DNA from: Treponema sp. UBA1233
Lineage (GTDB): Bacteria > Spirochaetota > Spirochaetia > Treponematales > Treponemataceae
Direction of reading: 5' to 3'
Assembly (NCBI GenBank): GCA_002309305.1
Contig: DBWR01000051.1
Location: 3,796-36,665, forward strand
DNA length: 32,870 nt
Below the pieces are notes generated by a model that worked only from the letters and a program-made list of their open reading frames with translations, searched no databases and was not told the origin of the DNA. Numbering within the stretch: the first letter of the stretch is position 1; each line of letters begins with the position of its first letter. Position numbers and translations under genes: made by a program. Below are positions 1-7,326 of this stretch, in pieces.

Positions 1-374
1 CTGGCGCAAACTTCTTCCAGAGAAAATTTGTCTAGGGCAATATTGTCTTCTCCGGAGTTGATGCTTCCCAAGGGTGTCTTGACGTAAACGTGTGCATCTT
101 CCAGCGGATAAAGAAGGTCCTTGAGCACATCCAGGAATTCCCTGTCAGTCATGTCATCGTGAACCTGGCTGCGGCACAAATCATACTGGGCATCCCAGTC
201 AACTCCACGCACTTCAAAAAGGGCATAGGTTTCGTTGTAATCCTTCCACATTGCCTCAAACATCGATTCATATGAAAGCTCAGTACTTTCTCCGTAAAAG
301 AATGTGCATGACATGAGCGGGAAAAAGCAGAGTTCCAGAAAAAAAGCAAGTAAAAAAGTTTTGATTGTTTTCAT
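1..374 (-). CDS. S41 (tail-specific/tricorn-like) peptidase family lipoprotein, N-terminal part only
   Basis: This gene runs off the left edge; about 124 codons are visible. I chose the ATG at 374 because GGAGG (381-385) lies 6 bases upstream; an in-frame ATG at 380 touches the GGAGG directly. The protein starts with a hydrophobic signal segment (about residues 3-20) ending in LMSC, a loose spirochaetal lipobox, so a lipoprotein is likely. The following region has the pattern of the N-terminal helical domain of S41 peptidases: YALFEVRGVDWDAQYD, then a segment ending in LEDAHVYVKTPLG, matching the family's 'L-D-H-V' turn. The PDZ and catalytic Ser/Lys parts lie outside the window, so activity cannot be judged. 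It sits 10 bases after the upstream beta-barrel gene and is probably co-transcribed with it. Family call is from motif memory, not a search. Confidence 0.65.
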   Translation of the reverse strand, partial: MKTIKTFLLAFFLELCFFPLMSCTFFYGESTELSYESMFEAMWKDYNETYALFEVRGVDWDAQYDLCRSQVHDDMTDREFLDVLKDLLYPLEDAHVYVKTPLGSINSGEDNIALDKFSLEEVCA

Positions 375-390
375 ATTCATCCTCCAAAAA

Positions 391-1251
391 TCAGAAATTA
401 AATGAGACAAAAGTCTTTATGTTTCCATCAACATAATAAAGCGGACGTTCTTTTGGCACTGCAACCCTTGAATATTCAAAGTCCAGGCCAAGACCTGTAG
501 AAAACCAGTCCGTTGCCTTAATCTTATATTCAAAATCCATGAAAATTGCCTGATAATTGTGCAAACTCAGGAAATTGCCAAGGGTTAGGATCTTAAAGAA
601 GTTTTCCTCAGCATATTTCATCAGCCTTGCATCACAGCCGGCATACGAAGGCCTTACCCCATAACCTAACAGGGGAAATCCTCCGGAGACAGAAATTGAA
701 TTGCGGTCATCGATGTTCCAGTTCATTGCACAAGAGGGACCGATGCAGATGATTCCCGTAATTGAAGGATAATGTTCAAATTGAAGGAATGCGTTGCACA
801 TGAATGAGCCCCCCACGGAAAAATCTAGGTTCCCGTTTTTCATGACGTCGTAATTCAAGTCATACTTAAAATTAATTTTGTGGAATGAAAGGCTGCTGGT
901 TGAAGCATCGTAATAAGTTTCTCCTGTAACTGGATCATAAGTTTTGTACACCACGGCATTTTCAGTCATTGCAGAGCTTGGTCTTGTGGAAAAATATTCT
1001 GCGGCTATCGTGTGGGTGAAATTTCCCGACTTGATCTTTGCCTCCAATTGATAATGCGGCGACAAAAGTGATTGGGAAATGTTTGCGAATGTTGTTTCCT
1101 TATAAGCACCAAATGTCCATCCAAGCGAAAACTTGATTTCAAACGACGTTCCATTATCCTGGGCACCGTCAAATGAAGCAGGTTCTGCACTAAGGGCAAA
1201 AGCACCAGTCATCAAAAGGACAAGTACTGCATAAAAGTTTTTACGTATCAT
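391..1251 (-). CDS. Probable outer-membrane beta-barrel protein (hypothetical)
   Basis: A 286-residue protein read from the ATG at 1251, preceded by GGAGG (1256-1260) 4 bases upstream. A further in-frame ATG exists at 1281, but the later start gives a clean signal peptide: MIRKNFYAVLVLLMTGAFALSAEP, with cleavage expected after ALSA. The mature part has alternating aromatic and polar residues without hydrophobic helices, many Tyr/Phe/Asn, and ends in phenylalanine (VSFNF), the usual C-terminal signature of outer-membrane beta-barrels. No enzyme motif was seen. It is followed after 10 bases by the S41-peptidase-like lipoprotein, so the pair may form one envelope operon. An inverted repeat (1252-1258/1286-1292) in the 5' leader overlaps the ribosome binding site. 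I do not recognise the specific family; the barrel call is inference from composition and the C-terminal residue. Confidence 0.6.
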   Translation of the reverse strand: MIRKNFYAVLVLLMTGAFALSAEPASFDGAQDNGTSFEIKFSLGWTFGAYKETTFANISQSLLSPHYQLEAKIKSGNFTHTIAAEYFSTRPSSAMTENAVVYKTYDPVTGETYYDASTSSLSFHKINFKYDLNYDVMKNGNLDFSVGGSFMCNAFLQFEHYPSITGIICIGPSCAMNWNIDDRNSISVSGGFPLLGYGVRPSYAGCDARLMKYAEENFFKILTLGNFLSLHNYQAIFMDFEYKIKATDWFSTGLGLDFEYSRVAVPKERPLYYVDGNIKTFVSFNF

Positions 1252-1292
1252 AGGACCTCCAAAAGAATTATTCTGATTCAATGATAGGTCCT
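1252..1292 (-). promoter_or_regulatory. Inverted repeat overlapping the ribosome binding site of the beta-barrel gene
   Basis: AGGACCT at 1252-1258 and AGGTCCT at 1286-1292 are perfect 7-bp inverted repeats separated by 27 bases. In the minus-strand transcript the proximal arm includes part of the GGAGG ribosome binding site and ends next to the ATG, so folding would hide the start. The long loop makes the hairpin only moderately stable. Function is inference. Confidence 0.35.
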
Positions 1293-1370
1293 TTTTTTAC
1301 TAAAAGATATTGGGGAATGTACTAGATTTTTGCGGTTTTAAAGAATTAGGGTAAACCCTTAGGCCCTTGT

Positions 1371-2204
1371 TCAGTCGTTCTTGAGGCGTGAAAAAAGCTC
1401 CAGACGGTTCTTTACGCCGACTTTACGGTAGATGTTTGCAAGGTGTGCCTCGATTGTTTTCTGGGTGACAAAAAAAGTCTCTGCAAGTTCCTTGTTGGAT
1501 TTTCCGTCCAAAAGTGCGAGTATGACTTCCTGTTCACGTTTGGTAATCGAAAAGTCCTTTATGAAATCGGGAGAGAGGCTGCGTTCGGTTTTTGCAATAG
1601 GTGAAGAAAAATAAAAGCGGTAGAACACGTGATAAATCAAAATGGAAACGGAGATGATGAAAACAAATGGAACGCTGTGGAGCACAAAAGAAAGAGCAAG
1701 GTTTGCGGCGGAAAGGATTATGATGAGCCACTTTTCTTTTTTGAAAATGCCTGTGTTAATCCTCCTGAAAAACACAATCCCCAGCAGGACGGAAATGGCT
1801 GCAGGAATCCAAATGCCCAAAATGTTCAGGATGAAAGAAGGACGCCCGATTGCCTTTATGAAAATCATGCTGATTGCAAATGCCAAAACAGCTGCTGAAT
1901 AAATCGGAATAAACATGCGAATGCGGGATGAAGGACTTATCTGAATGAAATCCAGGCCAAAACTTATCATGCCGTACGAAAAGACAAACGAAAGCATTCC
2001 GCCAAAAATGCAAAAGAAAACCCTGGTCGTAATAGCCCCGTGCTCCGTCACATAAAACGATTCGGAACTTATCAGGAAAAAAGCGAGGGTAATCAAAAAC
2101 ACATGGAAGAAAAAAGGTTTTTTGAACCTAAGGAAAAACAAAAGTGAAATCAATCCCGCAGAAAAAGAAAAAAGGCATGCGGCAAACAGAATAATCTCGT
2201 TCAA
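1371..2204 (-). CDS. Membrane-bound LuxR-type transcriptional regulator (about 7 TM helices plus C-terminal HTH)
   Basis: A 277-residue protein. It starts with TTG at 2204: GGAGG (2212-2216) lies 7 bases upstream, while the nearby ATG at 2211 is in another frame. Residues 1 to about 205 are almost wholly hydrophobic and form about seven membrane helices. The C-terminal 60 residues are a classic LuxR/GerE helix-turn-helix: TKREQEVILALLDGKSNKEL, then a TQKTIEAHLANIYRKVGV recognition segment. No receiver or autoinducer domain is present, so the membrane part is presumably the sensor and the DNA-binding domain is tethered at the cytoplasmic face. Similar 7TM-LuxR proteins are expanded in some gut bacteria; their ligands are mostly unknown. 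It is divergent from the M48 protease gene and upstream of the beta-barrel gene, which are its natural candidate targets. Call of the HTH is secure; the sensing role is inference. Confidence 0.88.
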   Translation of the reverse strand: MNEIILFAACLFSFSAGLISLLFFLRFKKPFFFHVFLITLAFFLISSESFYVTEHGAITTRVFFCIFGGMLSFVFSYGMISFGLDFIQISPSSRIRMFIPIYSAAVLAFAISMIFIKAIGRPSFILNILGIWIPAAISVLLGIVFFRRINTGIFKKEKWLIIILSAANLALSFVLHSVPFVFIISVSILIYHVFYRFYFSSPIAKTERSLSPDFIKDFSITKREQEVILALLDGKSNKELAETFFVTQKTIEAHLANIYRKVGVKNRLELFSRLKND

Positions 2205-2222
2205 AAATCATCCTCCATGAAA

Positions 2223-2252
2223 ATTCTAGCATAAAACACGGATTCTTTGCAA
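2223..2252 (-). promoter_or_regulatory. Promoter of the membrane LuxR-type regulator
   Basis: Minus-strand TTGCAA (2247-2252) and TAGAAT (2223-2228) are separated by 18 bases, with a TG one base before the -10 box (extended -10). The expected start of transcription near 2216 leaves a leader of about 12 bases that begins with the GGAGG. Confidence 0.5.
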
Positions 2253-2296
2253 GGACTTTAAGACGCACAAAAGCCGTTACAGAAATCACATAAATA

Positions 2297-2305
2297 TGTT
2301 ATATT
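2297..2305 (+). promoter_or_regulatory. Extended -10 promoter directly before the M48 protease start codon
   Basis: TGTTATATT at 2297-2305 fits the extended -10 pattern TGnTATAAT with one mismatch. The expected transcript start is at about 2312-2313, which is the A of the ATG. No convincing -35 box and no Shine-Dalgarno sequence are visible, so a leaderless mRNA is plausible. Confidence 0.45.
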
Positions 2306-2312
2306 ATATGGC

Positions 2313-3611
2313 ATGGATTATACTAATATTTTCGTCATCATATTTTTATTGGGGACTCTTTCGGATTTTATCATCGACCAGGCTCTGGAAGCGGGAAATT
2401 TCTTTTACCGCAGGAAACACGGCACAGACGTTCCGGCCGAACTTGAAGGCCTTGTGGAAAAGGAAAAGCTTGAAAAGACCGTTGCCTATAAAAATGCCAG
2501 ATATTTTCTGTGGATTCCTCGGGTAATAATAAAGACACTTTTGTCTCTGTTTCTCGTTCTGAGCGGTTTTTACGCATTGCTGTACATGCTCTTGTGGAAC
2601 TGGACAGAAAACTTTTATCTGACAGTCCTCCTCTTTTTCTTTATTTCTTCAATTCCAGCTGCGATAATAGATTTGCCGTTTGCACTTTACAGGGAATTCA
2701 AGATTGAAAAGGATTTTGGATTCAGCAAGATGACGCTTGGCATGTGGATTATGGATGCCATCAAGGAATTAATCGTGAGCCTGTTCCTCATGGTTCCTCT
2801 TTTGTGTGCGGCGGTTTTCCTTTTGAGCCATCTTTCCTCATGGTGGTGGCTTTTGCTTGGTGTTTTCTATCTTGCGTTTGTGTTTCTTGCCTCGTACATT
2901 TATCCCGTCCTCATTGCTCCATTGTTCAACAAATTCACACCGCTGGAAGAAGGTGAACTAAAGGATGCCCTTGTTAACCTGATGCAAAAATGCGGATTCC
3001 ATGCAAAGAGTGTTTTTGTAATGGATGCCTCAAAACGAAGCGGCCACAGCAATGCATATTTTACCGGCCTGGGGAAAAACAAGAGGATAGTTTTATACGA
3101 CACCTTAATCCAGCAGCTTTCAGTTGAAGAAATAGTCGCAGTCTTGGCTCATGAACTGGGGCATTACAAGCACAAGCACATACTCAAAAAATACTGCATC
3201 ATGATTCCGATGGTTTTTGTCGTGCTTTTTGTGATTTCACTTTTAATCAAAAATCCGTCCTTGTATCAGGGATTCGGAATGATGACTTCAGGCCTTGTGA
3301 TTCCCGAATATTTCAAATTCTTTGGCGTGTTTTTAATTCCAATCATATTTGGTGACTGGCTGTGGGTCGTTTCCCTTATTTCAAACGCGGCAAGCAGGCA
3401 TGATGAATTCCAGGCGGATGCATTCAGTGCGGAACTGTGCGGAAGCGGAGAACCCTTGATTTCTGCCCTGATCAAACTGAACAAGGAAAACTTAAGCGAA
3501 TTGACTCCACCTAAAATCTATTGCATTTTCAATTACGATCATCCACCTTTACTTGAAAGAATAAGTGCAATACGGAACCCCCTGAAAAAAGGAGATAAAA
3601 AGGATGAATGA
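2313..3611 (+). CDS. M48 family CAAX-prenyl-protease-type (Ste24-like) membrane metallopeptidase
   Basis: A 432-residue integral membrane zinc protease. Hydrophobic helices occupy about residues 3-20, 68-95, 97-125, 145-170 and 175-200, with two more after the active site, the usual layout of Ste24/CAAX protease 1 proteins. The zinc motif HELGH is at residues 280-284, and the third ligand is expected at E365 in the sequence RHDEFQADAF; both match M48A. The pre-domain phrase YREFKIEKDFGFSKMT is also typical of this family. Bacteria generally lack CAAX prenylation, so the substrates here are probably membrane or misfolded proteins; this is inference. No Shine-Dalgarno is seen before the ATG and a -10 box ends 7 bases upstream. 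The stop codon overlaps the next gene by 8 bases, so the two are likely co-translated. Confidence 0.92.
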   Translation: MDYTNIFVIIFLLGTLSDFIIDQALEAGNFFYRRKHGTDVPAELEGLVEKEKLEKTVAYKNARYFLWIPRVIIKTLLSLFLVLSGFYALLYMLLWNWTENFYLTVLLFFFISSIPAAIIDLPFALYREFKIEKDFGFSKMTLGMWIMDAIKELIVSLFLMVPLLCAAVFLLSHLSSWWWLLLGVFYLAFVFLASYIYPVLIAPLFNKFTPLEEGELKDALVNLMQKCGFHAKSVFVMDASKRSGHSNAYFTGLGKNKRIVLYDTLIQQLSVEEIVAVLAHELGHYKHKHILKKYCIMIPMVFVVLFVISLLIKNPSLYQGFGMMTSGLVIPEYFKFFGVFLIPIIFGDWLWVVSLISNAASRHDEFQADAFSAELCGSGEPLISALIKLNKENLSELTPPKIYCIFNYDHPPLLERISAIRNPLKKGDKKDE

Positions 3612-5067
3612 ATTTAAGAGAACTGGATTAAAGCCTTTATTTGCAGCCCTCATTTTCACTCTTGTAAGCGGCACTGCTTTTTCACAGACATTTCCATCTC
3701 TTGAGCCATATTACACGTACAATTCAACATCAAATGCAGACAGTTCAACTCTTTCCGCACACGAAATGATAGCCACAGGCCTGAGCTTTTCCGAATACCC
3801 CTTGGTTGACCAGAGAAAGTACATGAACATATATCTTGAGCTTGAAGCAGAGGCAACAAGCAGATCTTTCATGTCCATGGGCGAAAGGGAACGTGCGGAG
3901 GCAATACTCACCCTGATGTACGAGAAGAAACTGTGGAAATATCAGAAGAACCAGACAAAGCTTACCACCCTTCTTGAAGACGGAACTTACAACTGTGTGT
4001 CAGCCTCGGTATTGTACAGCGCTCTGGCAAAGGCGGCGGGCCTTACTGTAATCGGCAACAGGGCAAGCGACCATTGTTTTTGTTCGGTTTTAATCGACGG
4101 AAAATACATTGATGTAGAAACGACAAATCCGATGGGTTTTGAACCAGGCAAAAAAAGGCAGATTTCTTCCGGTAAATCAGGTACAGCCTATGCAATAATT
4201 CCAACCAGGCAATACAGTGGCCGTCACGTCATCAGCGACAGGATGCTCGTAAGTTTGATTTCACGTAACCTCAGTGCATTTACGATGGACAAAAGGGATT
4301 ACAATACCTCTGTTGCACATGCCGTAGTCCGTCTGGTTTTCCTGCAGGGAGAGAAGAACAATACCAACAACGACAGCCGTGCGGATTTTGATACGGTATG
4401 TTCAAATTATGCCGCGGAACTTCAGGGGGCAAAAAAATTCCTTGATTCACTTTTATGGATGGATGCCGTGATTTCCCGTTGGGGTGAATCCGATGCATTG
4501 CTCAAAAACTATCAGGATGTGGGATACAATACAATCCTTTACTTTTGCAGGCAGAACGACACCGATTATGCCCAGGAGCTTTTCAACCAGAGGAAAAACC
4601 TCTTCGACGCAGAAAACACAAAGATAATTGAGCAGATGATCTTCTTAAGCCGCATTCAGGAAAAGATTTCTACAACAAAGGATCCAAACCAAAAGCTCAT
4701 TTTCCTTCGTGAACAGAAAAAATCTCCCGTCGCAAGCCCCGCCGACATACAAAAGCAGATAGACGGTCAGATAGAAAACTGCCACCTTCAGCTGGCTGTG
4801 GATGCCGCTAATTCCGGAGATTATCTTTTAGCAATCGATTACGCAAAGGCAGGATTAGCCGAATTACCCAAAAGCAGCAAGATAAAGAACCTCCTTACCC
4901 AAAGCCAGAACAATTATGCCATAACGGTCCACAACGATTTTGCGGATCTGGCAAATAATGGGCGTTATCAGGAAGCCAAGAAAGTCGTGGAAGAAGGCCT
5001 AAAGCTTGTGCCGAACAATTCAACGCTCAAAAACGACCTCAAGCGGATAGAACAGATGCTTAAATAG
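3604..5067 (+). CDS. Secreted transglutaminase-like / TPR protein
   Basis: A 487-residue exported protein with a signal peptide (about residues 1-28, FTLVSGTAFSQ, cleavage expected after AFS). Residues about 95-190 look like a transglutaminase-like fold with a Cys-His-Asp triad: C131 in YNCVSASVLYSALAKAAGL, H157 in SDHCFCSVL, and D170 in KYIDVETTNP. The C-terminal third is helical, with tetratricopeptide-like repeats around residues 395-480 (for example DYLLAIDYAKAGLAELP and RYQEAKKVVEEGLKLVP). The family includes peptidase-like and catalytically silent scaffold members; the triad here seems intact. It starts inside the end of the M48 protease gene (8-base overlap), so the two probably work in the same envelope process. 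The domain call rests on motif recognition; the actual substrate is unknown. Confidence 0.7.
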   Translation: MNEFKRTGLKPLFAALIFTLVSGTAFSQTFPSLEPYYTYNSTSNADSSTLSAHEMIATGLSFSEYPLVDQRKYMNIYLELEAEATSRSFMSMGERERAEAILTLMYEKKLWKYQKNQTKLTTLLEDGTYNCVSASVLYSALAKAAGLTVIGNRASDHCFCSVLIDGKYIDVETTNPMGFEPGKKRQISSGKSGTAYAIIPTRQYSGRHVISDRMLVSLISRNLSAFTMDKRDYNTSVAHAVVRLVFLQGEKNNTNNDSRADFDTVCSNYAAELQGAKKFLDSLLWMDAVISRWGESDALLKNYQDVGYNTILYFCRQNDTDYAQELFNQRKNLFDAENTKIIEQMIFLSRIQEKISTTKDPNQKLIFLREQKKSPVASPADIQKQIDGQIENCHLQLAVDAANSGDYLLAIDYAKAGLAELPKSSKIKNLLTQSQNNYAITVHNDFADLANNGRYQEAKKVVEEGLKLVPNNSTLKNDLKRIEQMLK

Positions 5068-5079
5068 AGAAAAAATTGC

Positions 5080-5108
5080 TTGTGGATTGACTAGATTTGA
5101 TGTAAAAT
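5080..5108 (+). promoter_or_regulatory. Possible promoter of the small lipoprotein gene
   Basis: TTGTGG (5080-5085) and TAAAAT (5103-5108) are 17 bases apart, giving a transcript start near 5115 and a leader of about 30 bases containing AAGGAG. The -35 match is weak. Confidence 0.35.
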
Positions 5109-5144
5109 TATTTCATGAATCTATGAACATAAGGAGATATCCAT

Positions 5145-5654
5145 ATGAAAAAAACAATTCGTAGCATTATCGTAGCAGCCGCATGCATTTTTACACTTCT
5201 TTCCCTTTCAGGCTGTCTTTCCATGGACTTCACAAGCTCTGCGACAAGCTCTGCTTCAAGCAGCGGTTCCAGCTCCTCTGCAGGCGGAACAGTTTCTCTT
5301 GCGGGAAGACTTTATGACGAACGCTCCGGTGAACTTTACATGGAAGGTCTGGGCATAAAGTTTGTCAATTCAAAGGACTGCATCTATGCAACCCATTACG
5401 AACCGCCATATACCTTTGAGCCCGGCACATACACTGTTGACGCAGAGAAAAAGATGGTTACCGTTACACTTTCCGGCAAAGCCTACATGGACGAAGGACT
5501 GACCAGACCATGGGAATATGATGAAAAACCAACGCCTTACAAGAGATATTTTGTTACACATGACAATTTTGAAACCCTGATAGAACTCTATGACGGAGAC
5601 CCAAACAAGGAAGCCTATGAGTTCAACCGTCTGGATATATCCACCTGGGAATAA
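5145..5654 (+). CDS. Small lipoprotein of unknown function
   Basis: A 169-residue predicted lipoprotein. The start ATG has a strong Shine-Dalgarno (AAGGAGATATCCAT before the ATG). The signal peptide, MKKTIRSIIVAAACIFTLLS, ends in LSGC at residues 21-24, a standard lipobox, so the mature protein would begin at C24. A serine-rich linker of about 25 residues (Ser/Ala/Gly repeats) follows, typical of a tether that lifts a lipoprotein domain off the membrane. The remaining 115 residues are rich in Tyr, Glu and Thr, look like a small beta-domain, and contain no motif I recognise. It is downstream of the transglutaminase/TPR gene but seems to have its own promoter. No function is proposed. Confidence 0.8.
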   Translation: MKKTIRSIIVAAACIFTLLSLSGCLSMDFTSSATSSASSSGSSSSAGGTVSLAGRLYDERSGELYMEGLGIKFVNSKDCIYATHYEPPYTFEPGTYTVDAEKKMVTVTLSGKAYMDEGLTRPWEYDEKPTPYKRYFVTHDNFETLIELYDGDPNKEAYEFNRLDISTWE

Positions 5655-5750
5655 CAAAAGGAATCTCTGACTAATACCGGACTCCTGCCCATGTCGGACG
5701 GGGGACGGTTTGCCTTAAAAAAATCCATAAAAAATCTGAAAAAAATCGCC

Positions 5751-5779
5751 TTGTTTATTCAGAAAAGTTGTGTTATAAT
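5751..5779 (+). promoter_or_regulatory. Promoter of the GHKL-HDOD gene
   Basis: TTGTTT (5751-5756) and a perfect TATAAT (5774-5779) are separated by 17 bases. The transcript would start near 5786. The ATG at 5821 is preceded by AAGGTTAAGGAA as a modest ribosome binding site. The rest of 5655-5750 holds no gene and no convincing terminator. Confidence 0.7.
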
Positions 5780-5820
5780 CTATATATATTCAAAAATAAT
5801 ACGTATTTAAGGTTAAGGAA

Positions 5821-7326
5821 ATGGCTCAGAAAAAACAAATAGAAGTAGATGTCGCAAAAATCAGGATGGCAATTCAGTCTGGAATTCCCCTAACGATAAC
5901 AACTTATACCTTGCCGCATGAGATGGAAGAATACATGGGCGATGTATTGAAGGTCTTTTTAACGGAAGTAAACCAGATTCAGATGGTAGAAGGCCTTTCC
6001 TACTGTCTCAAGGAACTTGCAAACAATGCCAAAAAGGCAAATACCAAGCGCATTTATTTTGAAGAACACAACCTTGACATCAACAATAAGGCTGACTACA
6101 TCAAGGGAATGGAGCATTTTAAAGAAGACACCCTTAACAACATAAACTATTACCTGCAGAAGCAAAAGGATCACGGCCTATACATCAGGGTCATAATGCA
6201 GACACGCAACAACCGCGTAAAAATCGAAGTAAGGAACAAGGCGGAGCTCACCGGTTTTGAATACAAGAGGATTCACGACAAGATTACCCGCGCACAGCAG
6301 TACAAGTCTGTAGAAGAAGGTCTTGCACAGCTTTTGGATGATTCCGAGGGTGCAGGTCTTGGACTTGTAATCATGATTCTTGTCCTTAAGAAAATCGGCC
6401 TTACCGACGAAAACTATCAGGTTTTAAGCGAAAACGGAGAGACCATAACAAGGCTCATTTTGCCGTTCAGTCAGGAAATGCAGGACAACATCACGGAACT
6501 GTCGGACAGCTTCGTAAAACTCATAGAAGGACTCCCGGAATTCCCGGAAAACATAACGGAAATCAACCGCGTAATAAACGATCCAAACAGCAAGATGAGC
6601 GACATTGCACAAAAGATTTCCAACGACGTATCCCTTACAGCAGAACTCCTTCGTATGGTCAACTCTGCCGCCTTTGGTCTTGCAAGTCCATGTCGTTCAA
6701 TTGGTGAAGCAGTTAAACTTGCCGGCTTACGTGGAATCAAAAATATCCTGTTCTCCATCGGTTCAATTCAGGCGTTGCCAAGCAGTGAAGACGGAAATGA
6801 CAAGGCCCTTTGGGATCACTCATATTGCGTTGCATTCTATTCATATAATCTTGCACGAAGCCTTTGCCGCGGTTCCAGCGAAAGGGTACTCATCGACGAC
6901 AGTTATGTCTGCGGACTTTTGCACGATATGGGTAAGCTGGTTTTCGAAAACGCCCAGTCGGATGCAATGGAACAAATATACAAGCTGTGCGAAGATCATG
7001 GTGTAAGCCCCACACTTTTTGAACGTATGGTAGCAGGTGTAAACCATGGAGAAATCGGAGCCAAGATAGCCGAAAAGTGGAATTTCCCGCCGGTAATCGT
7101 AAACGTCATACGCTATCATCACGAACCGCTTTCATGTCCGGAAGAATACCGCAAGCTTACGGGAATCATATATGTTGCAGATTTGCTCTCTCATGTTCAC
7201 GAGGGAATTGTAGATTACAGCCAGTTTGAGCCTTCAATCCTCAAGGAATTCGGAATCAATTCGGAAGAAGAACTCCAGCAGCTTAGCGACCGTCTGCACA
7301 AGGCATTCATCAGGGACAAGCGTTAG
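5821..7326 (+). CDS. GHKL (HATPase_c)-like ATPase fused to an HDOD domain
   Basis: A 501-residue soluble protein with two modules. Residues about 1-220 resemble a histidine-kinase-type ATPase: an N-box (CLKELANNAKKAN, residues 62-74, with E65 and N69) and a G-box (EGAGLGLVIM, residues 176-185). There is no visible phosphoacceptor-helix domain. Residues about 225-500 form an HDOD module: DIAQKISNDVSLTAELLRMVNSAAFG, then a helical core with an HDMGK motif at 368-372, so this copy keeps histidine-aspartate residues that many HDOD domains have lost. HDOD proteins usually act as signalling or regulatory outputs; the ATP-binding module may sense nucleotide or phosphorylate or bind a partner. It has its own strong promoter. 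Its stop codon (7324-7326) overlaps the stop of the convergent birA gene. Domain calls are confident; the role is unknown. Confidence 0.85.
   Translation: MAQKKQIEVDVAKIRMAIQSGIPLTITTYTLPHEMEEYMGDVLKVFLTEVNQIQMVEGLSYCLKELANNAKKANTKRIYFEEHNLDINNKADYIKGMEHFKEDTLNNINYYLQKQKDHGLYIRVIMQTRNNRVKIEVRNKAELTGFEYKRIHDKITRAQQYKSVEEGLAQLLDDSEGAGLGLVIMILVLKKIGLTDENYQVLSENGETITRLILPFSQEMQDNITELSDSFVKLIEGLPEFPENITEINRVINDPNSKMSDIAQKISNDVSLTAELLRMVNSAAFGLASPCRSIGEAVKLAGLRGIKNILFSIGSIQALPSSEDGNDKALWDHSYCVAFYSYNLARSLCRGSSERVLIDDSYVCGLLHDMGKLVFENAQSDAMEQIYKLCEDHGVSPTLFERMVAGVNHGEIGAKIAEKWNFPPVIVNVIRYHHEPLSCPEEYRKLTGIIYVADLLSHVHEGIVDYSQFEPSILKEFGINSEEELQQLSDRLHKAFIRDKR

Noticed and set aside
5655..5750. Structured RNA or terminator after the small lipoprotein gene
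   Set aside because: The GC-rich stretch around 5678-5711 pairs only imperfectly and is not followed by a T tract; no riboswitch pattern was recognised.
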